The notes under the pieces are model-generated. The model saw nothing but the letters and a program-made list of their open reading frames with translations. It ran no database searches and had not been told where the DNA came from. The position numbers were made by a program, and so were the translations under genes. A stretch of 64,000 nt of DNA, taken from contig QHUL01000051.1 of NCBI GenBank assembly GCA_003222115.1, positions 81,925 to 145,924 of the forward strand, given 5' to 3'. This document shows positions 54,382-62,707 of the stretch, piece by piece. How positions within the stretch are numbered: position 1 is the first letter of the stretch; the number at the start of each line of letters is the position of its first letter. Origin of the DNA: Gemmatimonadota bacterium (GTDB lineage Bacteria; Gemmatimonadota; Gemmatimonadetes; Gemmatimonadales; GWC2-71-9).

Positions 54382-55166
54382 CGCTCGAGCGCGTGAGCTT
54401 CTGGTATCCCGCCACGGAGCGACCCGCGTTGCGAGACGCGTCGCTCGCCGTGGCGCCGGGCGAGGTAGTTGCGCTCGTGGGCAACGTCGGCGCCGGCGCT
54501 TCCACGTTGCTGCTCGTGGCCGCCGATCTGGCGCCGCGCGTCGTCGGGGGGATGATCAAAGGCACGGTAGACTTCCGGGGAAGGGGGAACGGGGAGGGGG
54601 GGCGAGGGATCGTGCTGCCGACCCCCTGGACGCAGCTCTCGGGGATGGCGTTCACGGTCCGGGATGAAGTGGCGTTCGGTCCCGCGAACCTCGGCTGGCC
54701 CAGGGAACGGATCGCCGGGGCGGTCGATCGCGCGCTCGACGCGCTCGGCATCGGCGCCCTCGCGGCGCGCGATCCCGCGACGCTCTCGGGTGGCGAGCTG
54801 CAGCGCGTCGTCATCGCGGGGATCGTCGCCATGGAGCCTGCCCTGGTGCTGCTCGACGAGCCCACAGCCGAGCTCGATCCCGAAGGAGCGGGACTGGTGT
54901 GGCGGTTGGTGCGGGCGCTCGCCGGGGACGGGTGCTCCGTCGTCGTGGCGACGAGTGACCTGAACGCGCTGCCGGAAGTGGCCCACCGGATCGTCTGGAT
55001 GGAGGACGGCGCCGTGCGGCGGATCGGCGATCCGGCGCTCCTGGCGGAGAACGCGCTGTGCGAGGCAGGCCTCGCGACCACGGTCGCGGACGTGTGGCGC
55101 ACGGCGCGACTGGGCGCGCCCTACCCGTTGACCGTCGCGCAGGCGGAGGAGCGGTGGCGGCAGTGA
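54369..55166 (+). CDS. ECF transporter ATPase A1, degenerate catalytic residues
   Basis: 265 residues. Walker A reads GNVGAGAS (38-45), with Ala44 in place of the invariant Lys. The Q-loop has Pro84 (VLPTPWTQ) instead of Gln, and the H-loop has Ser196 (ATSD) instead of His. In contrast the signature LSGGELQRVVIAG (from 139) and Walker B LVLLDEPTAELD are intact. It should hardly hydrolyse ATP itself but can supply its signature to the partner's site. Overlaps EcfT by 13 nt. Confidence 0.93.
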   Translation: MARLTLERVSFWYPATERPALRDASLAVAPGEVVALVGNVGAGASTLLLVAADLAPRVVGGMIKGTVDFRGRGNGEGGRGIVLPTPWTQLSGMAFTVRDEVAFGPANLGWPRERIAGAVDRALDALGIGALAARDPATLSGGELQRVVIAGIVAMEPALVLLDEPTAELDPEGAGLVWRLVRALAGDGCSVVVATSDLNALPEVAHRIVWMEDGAVRRIGDPALLAENALCEAGLATTVADVWRTARLGAPYPLTVAQAEERWRQ

Positions 55167-55987
55167 GCGCCGAGCTCCGCTTCGGGCAGGTCTCCTTTTC
55201 CTATGGAACGGTGCCCGCGCTGCGGGACGTGTCGTTCGCGCTCGCGCCGGGCGAGCGCGCGGCGCTGCTCGGTCGCAACGGGGCGGGGAAATCCACGCTG
55301 CTGCGCCTGGTGACGGGCCTGCTCCATCCCGCGGCGGGCAAGGTCTCGGTGGGCGACTGGGACACGCGCGGCCGGGCGCCCGAGTCCCTGGCCCGGCGCG
55401 TCGGCTCGGTGTTTCAGCACGCCGACCAGCAGCTGTTTGCGCGCTCGCTGCGGGACGACGTTGCGTTCGGGCCGCGCGCGTTGGGGCTCGCGGCGGCGGA
55501 GGTCGCGCGGCGCGTGGACGGCGCGCTGGCGGCGCTCGAGCTCTCCGCCCACGCCGCCGAGCATCCCTACGATCTGCCGCCGGCGTTCCGCAAGCTCGCC
55601 GCGCTCGCGGGGGCGTTCGCGCTCGAGCCCGCGGTGCTCGTGCTCGATGAGCCGACCGCCGGCCTCGATCGCCCGCTGCGCGCGCGCGTTGCGCGTGCGC
55701 TCTCGGAGCGCGCCGCCGCGGGGGTCGTCGTGCTCGTCGCCACGCACGATCTGGCATTCGCCGCGGAGGTCCTCGAGCGTGGCCTCGTGCTCGACCGGGG
55801 CCGGCTCGCGTGGGACGCGCCGCTCGCCGCGTTGCTCACGTCGTCGGAGCGGCTCACGCCGCTCGGCCTCGCGCCGCCCGTCGGCGCGGCGCTGTCCGCG
55901 GCGCTCGATCTGCCCGGCCGGCCGGTGCGCGAGCGTGACGTGGCGCACACGCTCGCGCGCGTTGCAGCGGCCAGGGGCCGGGTCTAG
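55163..55987 (+). CDS. ECF transporter ATPase A2, degenerate signature motif
   Basis: 274 residues from GTG 55163 (a GTG at 55154 is possible). Walker A GRNGAGKST (Lys43), Q-loop Gln85 in VFQHADQQ, Walker B LVLDEPTAGLD and H-loop His195 in VATHDL are intact. The ABC signature, normally LSGGQ, reads LPPAF (138-142) in YDLPPAFRKLAALAG. Its own site would be completed by the intact signature of A1. Last of the four-gene ECF operon. Confidence 0.93.
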   Translation: MSAELRFGQVSFSYGTVPALRDVSFALAPGERAALLGRNGAGKSTLLRLVTGLLHPAAGKVSVGDWDTRGRAPESLARRVGSVFQHADQQLFARSLRDDVAFGPRALGLAAAEVARRVDGALAALELSAHAAEHPYDLPPAFRKLAALAGAFALEPAVLVLDEPTAGLDRPLRARVARALSERAAAGVVVLVATHDLAFAAEVLERGLVLDRGRLAWDAPLAALLTSSERLTPLGLAPPVGAALSAALDLPGRPVRERDVAHTLARVAAARGRV

Positions 55988-56004
55988 ATTCCCACGCCTG
56001 ACCC

Positions 56005-57414
56005 ATGCCGGATCCGGAGCTCATCGCCCAACGATTGGCGCGCTGTGTGGAGCTGTTTCGCGACCCCGACGCGAAGCAGGTTCAGAAGGCGGAGTTCCGC
56101 ACCCTCCTGGGGCTGCTCAAGGACCAGACCGTCGTCATCACGGAATCGGCCGGCCAGCTGGTCGTCAACGGCGTCGCCGTCCAGGGCAAGGTCGGCTCGC
56201 TGGTCCAGCGGATCGGGCTGCACAACGTCGGCGAGATCACGATCCAACCGCACGCGCCGCCCAGCGACGTGTTCGAGCTGCTCCGGGCCCTATCGGACCA
56301 GCCGGCCCTCGGTACGGAGGACATTCCGACCCGGCTCCGCCAGGCGGGTGTCAACCAGGTCACGGTGGCCATTGCCGACTTCGCGCCGCCGGCCCGCGTC
56401 TCCGGCCCGACGTCGCGCGCGGCGTCCGAGAGCGACGACGTGCTGGGCGACCTCGAGCGCAACCCCCAGGCACCGGACGTCAGCCGGCTGCTCGACGCAC
56501 TGGTTCGTCAGGTCGAGACCGCGTTCAAGGCCGGCCGGTTCGAGGAGGTGCTGACGCTGATCGCCGGCATCTCGCGGGGCCACCAAGCGGTGCCGCGCGG
56601 TAGCGACGCGCGGCGTCACTACGGAATCGCGTTCAAGCGCGTCTATACGAAGGCGATGCTAGACCGGCTGGCCCATCTCGTGAGCGTACCCAAGCACCGG
56701 AGCGACGCGATCCTCGCCCTGCAACGGGCGGGTGCGGGCGGCGTGAAGGTGCTGATCGACCTGCTCGTCGCCGCGCCCACGATGTCCGAGCGGCGCGTCC
56801 TGTTCGACGCGCTCAGCCAGATGAAGGAAGGCACCGGCCAGCTGGTGCAGATGCTCGATCATCGACAGTGGTTCGTCGTCCGCAACGGCGCCGAGCTCGT
56901 GGGGGAGCTGGGCCTCGAGGACGCGGTGCCAGCGCTCGCGCGGCAGCTCGAGCACCCGGACGACCGGGTCCGCAAGGCAGTGGCGCTCGCCCTCGCGAAG
57001 ATCGGGAGCGGCAGCGCCGCAGAGCCGCTGCTGCACGCGCTGCGCGACAGGTCTCCCGAGGTGCGGATGCAGGTGGCGCTCGGGATCGGGGGACTCAAGG
57101 CCGGCGCCCTCGCGATGCCGCTCGTCGTCGCGATGGAGGAAGAGCAGGACGAGGCGGTGGAGCGCGAGCTGATCCTGGCTCTCGGCCGCATCGCGAGTCC
57201 CGACGCCGTGCTGGCGCTCATCAAGGTCGTTCAGCCGGCGGGGCGGTTCTTCGGGCGCAAGCCCACGGTGCTGCGCATGGCCGCCGTGGAGGCGCTGCGG
57301 CTCGCCGGCACTGCCGCCGCCATCGGCACGATCGAAGGCCTGGTGGCCGACTCGGACGCCGAGGTGAAGGAAGCCGCCCAGGCGGCCCTCCTGGACCTCA
57401 AGAAGCGGAGATAG
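56005..57414 (+). CDS. HEAT-repeat protein
   Basis: 469 residues, no signal peptide or membrane helix. N-terminal 170 residues are unassigned (VVITESAGQLVVNGVAVQGK suggests a beta part). From about 220 the chain is HEAT-like helices, e.g. DRVRKAVALALAKIGSGSAA and SPEVRMQVALGIGGLKAGAL. Probably a cytoplasmic scaffold. It begins 17 nt after the ECF operon and may be cotranscribed. Confidence 0.88.
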   Translation: MPDPELIAQRLARCVELFRDPDAKQVQKAEFRTLLGLLKDQTVVITESAGQLVVNGVAVQGKVGSLVQRIGLHNVGEITIQPHAPPSDVFELLRALSDQPALGTEDIPTRLRQAGVNQVTVAIADFAPPARVSGPTSRAASESDDVLGDLERNPQAPDVSRLLDALVRQVETAFKAGRFEEVLTLIAGISRGHQAVPRGSDARRHYGIAFKRVYTKAMLDRLAHLVSVPKHRSDAILALQRAGAGGVKVLIDLLVAAPTMSERRVLFDALSQMKEGTGQLVQMLDHRQWFVVRNGAELVGELGLEDAVPALARQLEHPDDRVRKAVALALAKIGSGSAAEPLLHALRDRSPEVRMQVALGIGGLKAGALAMPLVVAMEEEQDEAVERELILALGRIASPDAVLALIKVVQPAGRFFGRKPTVLRMAAVEALRLAGTAAAIGTIEGLVADSDAEVKEAAQAALLDLKKRR

Positions 57415-57421
57415 CGGCGGC

Positions 57422-58492
57422 TCAGCGAGGAATGAAGTTCGTCTCTGGAGTGAGGCTCTTGGCGAACGCGGCGATCAAGCGGGCCGTGCGCTCCAGGTCC
57501 TCGACCGCGACCATCTCGTTCGGGCTGTGCATGTAGCGGTTGGGGACGCTCACCAGGCCGGTCGGGATGCCCCGCAGCGCGTTGTAAATGGCGTCGGCGT
57601 CGGTGCCGGTATCGTGGGGCGCCGCCTGGACGCTGTAGGGCAGCTGCTCGCGCTCCGCGCACTGCACCAGCATCTCGAAGACGACCGGGCTCACGGCCGA
57701 GCCGCGTGACAGCACGGGCCCCCCGCCGAGCTTGTGCTCCCCGGCGCGCTTCTTCTCGGCGCCCGGATAATCGGTCGCGTGCGTGACGTCCACCACGAGC
57801 GCCACCTGGGGATCGATGCCCACCGCGCTGGTGCGCGCACCGCCGCCCATCCAGGCGATCTCTTCCCGCGTCGTCGCCACCGCGAATACGGCCGCGTGCT
57901 TGGGACGGTCCTTGGCGAGAAGGCGGGTGGCCTCGGCGACCAGGTAGGCACCGATGCGGTTGTCGATGCTGCGCGACACGATACGCCCGTTGGGGAATTC
58001 CCGCACCGCGGCGTCGAGCACGCCCGCGTCCCCTACCCGGACCCGCGCGAGCGCCTCGGCCTTGGTCGCGGCGCCGACGTCGATCCAGAGGTCGGAGATC
58101 TTCGACACCTTGTCCATCTCCTCCTTCTTCATCAGATGCACGGCCTGCTTGCCGATCACGCCGCACACGGACTCCTTCGGCCCGAGGATCACGACGCGCT
58201 GGCCCACGAGCACCTGCGGGTCCCAGCCGCCGATCGCGGCGAAGTAGAGGTACCCCTCGTCGTCGATGTGCGTTACCTGGAGCCCGATCTCGTCGATGTG
58301 ACCCGCCAGCATCAGCCGCGGCCGGCCCTTGGCGTTGAGCGCCGCGACCGAGTTGCCGTGGACGTCGGCCGTCACCTCGTCGGCGAATGTCTTCACCTCC
58401 TCGCGCCACACCCGCGCCGGCCCCGTCTCGAAGCCGGATGGCCCCGGCGTGTCGAGCAGCCGCTTGAGAAAGTCCAACGTGGGTTTGGTCAT
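57422..58492 (-). CDS. M42-family aminopeptidase
   Basis: 356 residues. Metal ligands: LAGHIDEIGL, SIDNRIGAYL, TREEIAWMGGG (general base Glu), VVDVTHATDYPG and YMHSPNEM. Matches cobalt/zinc tetrahedral aminopeptidases of the FrvX/YsdC group that trim peptides in the cytoplasm. ATG at 58492; an in-frame start at 58522 is less likely. Confidence 0.95.
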   Translation of the reverse strand: MTKPTLDFLKRLLDTPGPSGFETGPARVWREEVKTFADEVTADVHGNSVAALNAKGRPRLMLAGHIDEIGLQVTHIDDEGYLYFAAIGGWDPQVLVGQRVVILGPKESVCGVIGKQAVHLMKKEEMDKVSKISDLWIDVGAATKAEALARVRVGDAGVLDAAVREFPNGRIVSRSIDNRIGAYLVAEATRLLAKDRPKHAAVFAVATTREEIAWMGGGARTSAVGIDPQVALVVDVTHATDYPGAEKKRAGEHKLGGGPVLSRGSAVSPVVFEMLVQCAEREQLPYSVQAAPHDTGTDADAIYNALRGIPTGLVSVPNRYMHSPNEMVAVEDLERTARLIAAFAKSLTPETNFIPR

Positions 58493-58573
58493 CGCACCGG
58501 GTCCGTGGTCGAGAGGCGGCACGCGGCCGCGCTCGGGGAAGATGGAGTTAGCCGAGGAGAATTGCGAGCCGCG

Positions 58574-59449
58574 TCAACCCGCGATCAACCGCGCCAGGAT
58601 TTCGGCCGCATCCACGAGGCGCGGGCCCGGACGCGAGGTATACGCATTCCCGTCCATGAATTCGACGCGCCGGCCGAGCAGCACCCGCGCGTCCCGGTCC
58701 GTGACGGCGGCGAGCTCCTGCTGGGCGCGGGCGACGTCGAAGCCGCACAGCGCGACGACCACGAGGTCCGGCGCGAGCGCGGACAGCTCGCGCCAGGAGC
58801 GCCCAGCGGAGCGCTCCCCCGGACGGCCGGCCGCATCGCGGCCGCCGGCGATCTCGACCAGCTCGGGCACCCAGTGGCCCGCCACGTAGGGCGGGTCGAG
58901 CCACTCCAGAACCAGGACACTTGGGGGCGTGGGCCGTCCTAAAGGACTCCCTGACGGTCGCGGGGCGTGGGCCTGCCGGATGCGCCGTAGCCGATAGCGC
59001 AGCCCCGCGACGACCTCGTCCGCCTCGTCCTCCAGGTTGAGCGCCGCGCCGACCTTGCGGATGTCGGCGAGCACGCCGTCGAGGGTGTGGGCGTGCAGCA
59101 TCACGACCCACGGCGTCGGGTTGAGGGCGGCGACGAGCTGTCCCAGCCCGCTCTCGCCCACCGCACAGACCTCGCACAGCGACTGCCCCAGGATCACATC
59201 CGGGCGCAGCTGGGCGATCAGCTTCACGTCCACCTCGACGGACGGTGTACCGGTCCGCCGCGCCGCCGCCATGGCGCGGTCGATCTCGGCGGAGGGCAGC
59301 GACGGGTCCAGCCGCGTGCGGGTGACGTGGGGGAGGGCGCGGGCCTCCGGCGGGTAATCGCACTCGTGGGAGACCCCGACCAGCCGGGGCAGCGCCCCCA
59401 GGGCCGCGACCATCTCGGTGGCCGCCGGGAGGAGGGAGACGACCCGCAT
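58574..59449 (-). CDS. BtuF-like cobalamin-type substrate-binding protein, no signal
   Basis: 291 residues of the BtuF/periplasmic-binding-protein class III fold: RVVSLLPAATEMVAALGAL, LVGVSHECDYP and LGQSLCEVCAVGES are typical of this cytoplasmic-looking group. No signal peptide is present, so it is probably cytoplasmic rather than an ABC receptor. A linker RPSGSPLGRPTPPS interrupts the two lobes. Confidence 0.88.
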   Translation of the reverse strand: MRVVSLLPAATEMVAALGALPRLVGVSHECDYPPEARALPHVTRTRLDPSLPSAEIDRAMAAARRTGTPSVEVDVKLIAQLRPDVILGQSLCEVCAVGESGLGQLVAALNPTPWVVMLHAHTLDGVLADIRKVGAALNLEDEADEVVAGLRYRLRRIRQAHAPRPSGSPLGRPTPPSVLVLEWLDPPYVAGHWVPELVEIAGGRDAAGRPGERSAGRSWRELSALAPDLVVVALCGFDVARAQQELAAVTDRDARVLLGRRVEFMDGNAYTSRPGPRLVDAAEILARLIAG

Positions 59450-59475
59450 GCTCTGTCCCTAGACCGTGCGCGGCG

Positions 59476-61653
59476 TCACTGCTTGCGCAGGCCGATGCGA
59501 AACAGCAGGGCGCCGAACAGGCCGAACAGGATGAGCGCCGGGGTGTTCGCCGTCGCGAACACGCCCAGATGGTGGTACCACCCGACCGATTCGGCGAGCC
59601 AGTCAGCGGCCCGTCCTCGCGCGCTGCCGGCGCCGGCGATCGCGGCCACGACGATGCCCGCAATGGCACCGCCGGCGATCATCCCGCTCGAGAACAGGAC
59701 GCCCGGCCCCGACTCAACTTCGGCGAGCGACCGATTCTCCGACTTCACACGCTGCTCGACGAGCCACCGGATGACGCCGCCCGTGAACATCCCCGCGGAC
59801 GTGGTGATCGGCAGGTAGACACCCACCGCCACCGGGAGCGCCTGGATGCCGGCGAGCTCTAGGGCGATGGACAGGAACACCCCGATCAGCACGAGGGCCC
59901 ACGGCAGGCGGTGCGTGAGAATCCCGTCGGTGATCAGCGCCATCAGGGTAGCCTTCGGGGAATCGAGCCGCTTGAGCTCGCGCCCGCGGTATTCGCGGAC
60001 GCGGCCGCCGATCCCGGGATCGACAACGTACCGGATCTCGTGGGAGGCGGGGTCCACGAGGTACTTGCCCGGCGGCACGGCTTGCGTCTCGACGTAGACG
60101 CGGACGACCTGATAACTCCGCGTGTCCACCGAGTCGCTGCCGCCGACGGTGAAGCCGGACATCGTCTCGGGCATGACGACGACGTTGCCGTCGGCGCTCT
60201 TGCCGCCCGCGGGCGCCAGGAAGCCGGCGTGCGTCTCCGGGACCTCGTAGCGATAGGAGCTGTTCAGGAACGTGAGCGTCCAGCCCACGGCCAGCGCTGC
60301 GGCGATCGCGCCCACGAGGATCGCGATCTGCTGGCGCCGCGGCGTGGCGCCCACGAGGAAGCCCGTCTTCAGGTCCTGCGAGGTATTGCCGCCGTTCGCG
60401 ACCGCCACGGCGATCACGCACGCGATCGAGATGGCGCGCACCCGATCGTCGATCTGGGTCCAGCCGAGCAGCAGGAAGATGAGCGAGATCGCGATCAACG
60501 AGGCGATGGTCATCCCGGAGATCGGGTTCGCGGAGCTGCCGATCTGCCCGCAGATGCGGGAAGAGACGGTCGTGAAGAAGAAGCCGAACACGATGATGAG
60601 CAGTCCGCCCAGCAGGTTGACGCCGATGGATGGCAGGAACGCGAGCACGAGGGCCAGCAGCAGCGAGCCGAACACGGTCACCGTGATCGGGAGGTCGTCG
60701 TCGGTGCGGAGCTTCGCGACGACCGCCTGGCCCACGCGGCTCGCCTTCAGGTCCGCGAACCCCGCCTTGAAGGCGCTCGCGATCGTCGGGAGCGACCGCA
60801 CGAGCGCGATGATCCCCGCGGTCGCCACGGCCCCCGCGCCGATGTAGAAGACGAACGCCGCGCGGACCTCGCCGGCCGACATCTCGGCGATGAGCTTGGT
60901 GGCGGGGTACATCGGCGTCGTCATCGCTGCGCCGAAGAGCTTGATGGCCGGCATCAGCACCAGGTAGGCGAGGCAGCCCCCCGCGAACAGATACCCCGCG
61001 ATGCGCGGCCCGATGATGTACCCCACCCCCATGAGCTCGGGCGCCGCCTCCAGCCGCACCTCGGCGCCCTGGAACCAGCGCAGCACGCGGCCCGGATATT
61101 CCTGCCACAGCTTGAGCGCCGTCATCAGGAACTTGTAGACGAAGGCGAGCCCGAACGCCTGGAACACGGTCTTCGCGTGGACGCCGCCCTCCTCGCCCGC
61201 GATCAGCACCTCGGCGCACGCCGTGCCCTCCGGGTAGGGCAGGTTGCCGTGCTCCTTCACGATGAGCGCGCGGCGCAGCGGGATCATCATCAGGATACCC
61301 ATGAGCCCGCCCGCCATCGCCAGGATCGCGACGCGCCCGATGTCGAGGTCGTAGCCCATCAGGAGGATCGCGGGGATCGTGAACACCACGCCGGCCGACA
61401 CCGAGTCCGCGGCCGACCCGGTAGTCTGGACGATGTTGTTCTCGAGAATCGTGGCCCGGCCGATGGCGCGGAAGATCGTGATCGAGAGGACGGCGATCGG
61501 GATCGAAGCCGAGACCGTGAGGCCGATCTTCAGGGCGAGGTAGACGTTGGAGGCGCCGAAGATCAGTCCCAGGATCGAGCCCAGGACGAGGGCGCGCCCC
61601 GTGAGCTCGGCCGGCGACTGCGCGGCGGGAACGTACGGCTGGTGGTCGGGCAT
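59476..61653 (-). CDS. OPT-family oligopeptide transporter
   Basis: 725 residues and about 15 membrane helices. Family motifs EHGNLPYPEGTACAEVL and ANGGNTSQDLKTGFLVG are present. A soluble loop of about 100 residues (around 475-575) contains VYVETQAVPPGKYLVDP. Imports small peptides or metal chelates by proton symport. ATG at 61653; upstream in-frame sequence is repeat-like. Confidence 0.95.
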   Translation of the reverse strand: MPDHQPYVPAAQSPAELTGRALVLGSILGLIFGASNVYLALKIGLTVSASIPIAVLSITIFRAIGRATILENNIVQTTGSAADSVSAGVVFTIPAILLMGYDLDIGRVAILAMAGGLMGILMMIPLRRALIVKEHGNLPYPEGTACAEVLIAGEEGGVHAKTVFQAFGLAFVYKFLMTALKLWQEYPGRVLRWFQGAEVRLEAAPELMGVGYIIGPRIAGYLFAGGCLAYLVLMPAIKLFGAAMTTPMYPATKLIAEMSAGEVRAAFVFYIGAGAVATAGIIALVRSLPTIASAFKAGFADLKASRVGQAVVAKLRTDDDLPITVTVFGSLLLALVLAFLPSIGVNLLGGLLIIVFGFFFTTVSSRICGQIGSSANPISGMTIASLIAISLIFLLLGWTQIDDRVRAISIACVIAVAVANGGNTSQDLKTGFLVGATPRRQQIAILVGAIAAALAVGWTLTFLNSSYRYEVPETHAGFLAPAGGKSADGNVVVMPETMSGFTVGGSDSVDTRSYQVVRVYVETQAVPPGKYLVDPASHEIRYVVDPGIGGRVREYRGRELKRLDSPKATLMALITDGILTHRLPWALVLIGVFLSIALELAGIQALPVAVGVYLPITTSAGMFTGGVIRWLVEQRVKSENRSLAEVESGPGVLFSSGMIAGGAIAGIVVAAIAGAGSARGRAADWLAESVGWYHHLGVFATANTPALILFGLFGALLFRIGLRKQ

Positions 61654-61728
61654 GCGGTTCCCTGGATGCGGGTGGTCGGGATGAGCGGACAATGTGACGT
61701 CCGAGCGGCGTGCGTGTCTAGACGGGGT

Positions 61729-61734
61729 TAGCTT
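61729..61734 (+). promoter_or_regulatory. -10 box TAGCTT near CPBP gene
   Basis: TAGCTT lies 6 nt before the ATG at 61741, fitting the leaderless pattern elsewhere in the window. It is a weaker match than at 17118. Confidence 0.35.
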
Positions 61735-61740
61735 GGGCGC

Positions 61741-62649
61741 ATGACCGCTCCCGCCCCGTTGCGCCGCACGTTCGTCGGCCCGCAGGGGATTCGCGCCGGC
61801 TGGCGCTTGCTGCTGTTCGTGGTGCTCGCCCAAGGCGTGATCGGCCTGCCCCTGCAATGGTTCGTGGTCCGCGTGCTCGGGCTGGGCGACGGCGGTGAGT
61901 GGACGGCGCCCGGGTTCATGCTCGCCGAGACGGTGGGCGGCCTGGGCATCGTTCCGACCTTCGCCGCGGCCTGGCTCATGTCGCGCATCGAGCGCCGGCC
62001 ATTCGGTGCCTACGGGCTGCCGTGGCGTGGAGCGTTCGGGCGCCAGTTCTGGGCCGGCTGGGGCTGGGGGCTCGGCGGTGTGGCCGCGCTGGCGGCGCTG
62101 ATCGCGGCGTTGGGCGGGCTACGGGTGGCCGGATGGGCCCTGTCGGGCGCCGCACTCGCGCGCGCGGCGGTGCTGTGGGCGATCGCGATGACGCTCATCG
62201 GGCTCGCCGAGGAGTTCGCGTTCCGCGGCTACCCGCAGTTCACGCTGGCGTCGGGGATCGGCTTCTGGCGGGCGGCCGCGCTGCTCTCGCTCGTGTTCGG
62301 CGGGCTGCACTACTTCCTCAAGCCGATGGAGAACCTGGCGGACTTCGCGAGCGTCGGGCTGATCGGTCTGTTTCTGTGCCTGACGTTGCGGCGCACCGGC
62401 AGCCTGTGGTTCGCCGTCGGATTCCACGCGGGGTTCGACTACGCCGCGCTCACGGTCGTCGGCGCGCCCAACACGGGCAACGGAGGCCGGCCCGTCGGCG
62501 ACCACCTGCTGGCCACGACGTTCACCGGGCCGGATTGGCTGACGGGCGGGCCGCGCGGGATCGAGGCGAGCCTGCTCGTCTTCCCCGTGATCGCGGTGCT
62601 GTTCGTGCTGTTCGACCGGCGGTATCCCGCCGCCGCGGCTCCGCGGTAA
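61741..62649 (+). CDS. CPBP-family intramembrane protease (CAAX-type)
   Basis: 302 residues and about seven membrane helices. Motif 1 EEFAFRGYPQF (EExxxR), motif 2 FGGLHYFLKP and motif 3 GFHAGFDYAAL provide the glutamates and histidines of Abi/CAAX metalloproteases. Substrate unknown; members process membrane or prenylated peptides. Confidence 0.92.
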   Translation: MTAPAPLRRTFVGPQGIRAGWRLLLFVVLAQGVIGLPLQWFVVRVLGLGDGGEWTAPGFMLAETVGGLGIVPTFAAAWLMSRIERRPFGAYGLPWRGAFGRQFWAGWGWGLGGVAALAALIAALGGLRVAGWALSGAALARAAVLWAIAMTLIGLAEEFAFRGYPQFTLASGIGFWRAAALLSLVFGGLHYFLKPMENLADFASVGLIGLFLCLTLRRTGSLWFAVGFHAGFDYAALTVVGAPNTGNGGRPVGDHLLATTFTGPDWLTGGPRGIEASLLVFPVIAVLFVLFDRRYPAAAAPR

Positions 62650-62707
62650 AAAGCCGCCGTTCCACTCGTGGCACCTCGCTCGCGGCCCGGGGTAGAGACG
62701 CACGCCT

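Noticed and set aside
54369..55166. Sequencing error as explanation for the missing Walker A Lys in EcfA1
   Set aside because: Three separate catalytic positions (Walker A, Q-loop, H-loop) are altered in one subunit while its signature stays intact, and the partner shows the opposite pattern. Single-base errors would not do this.
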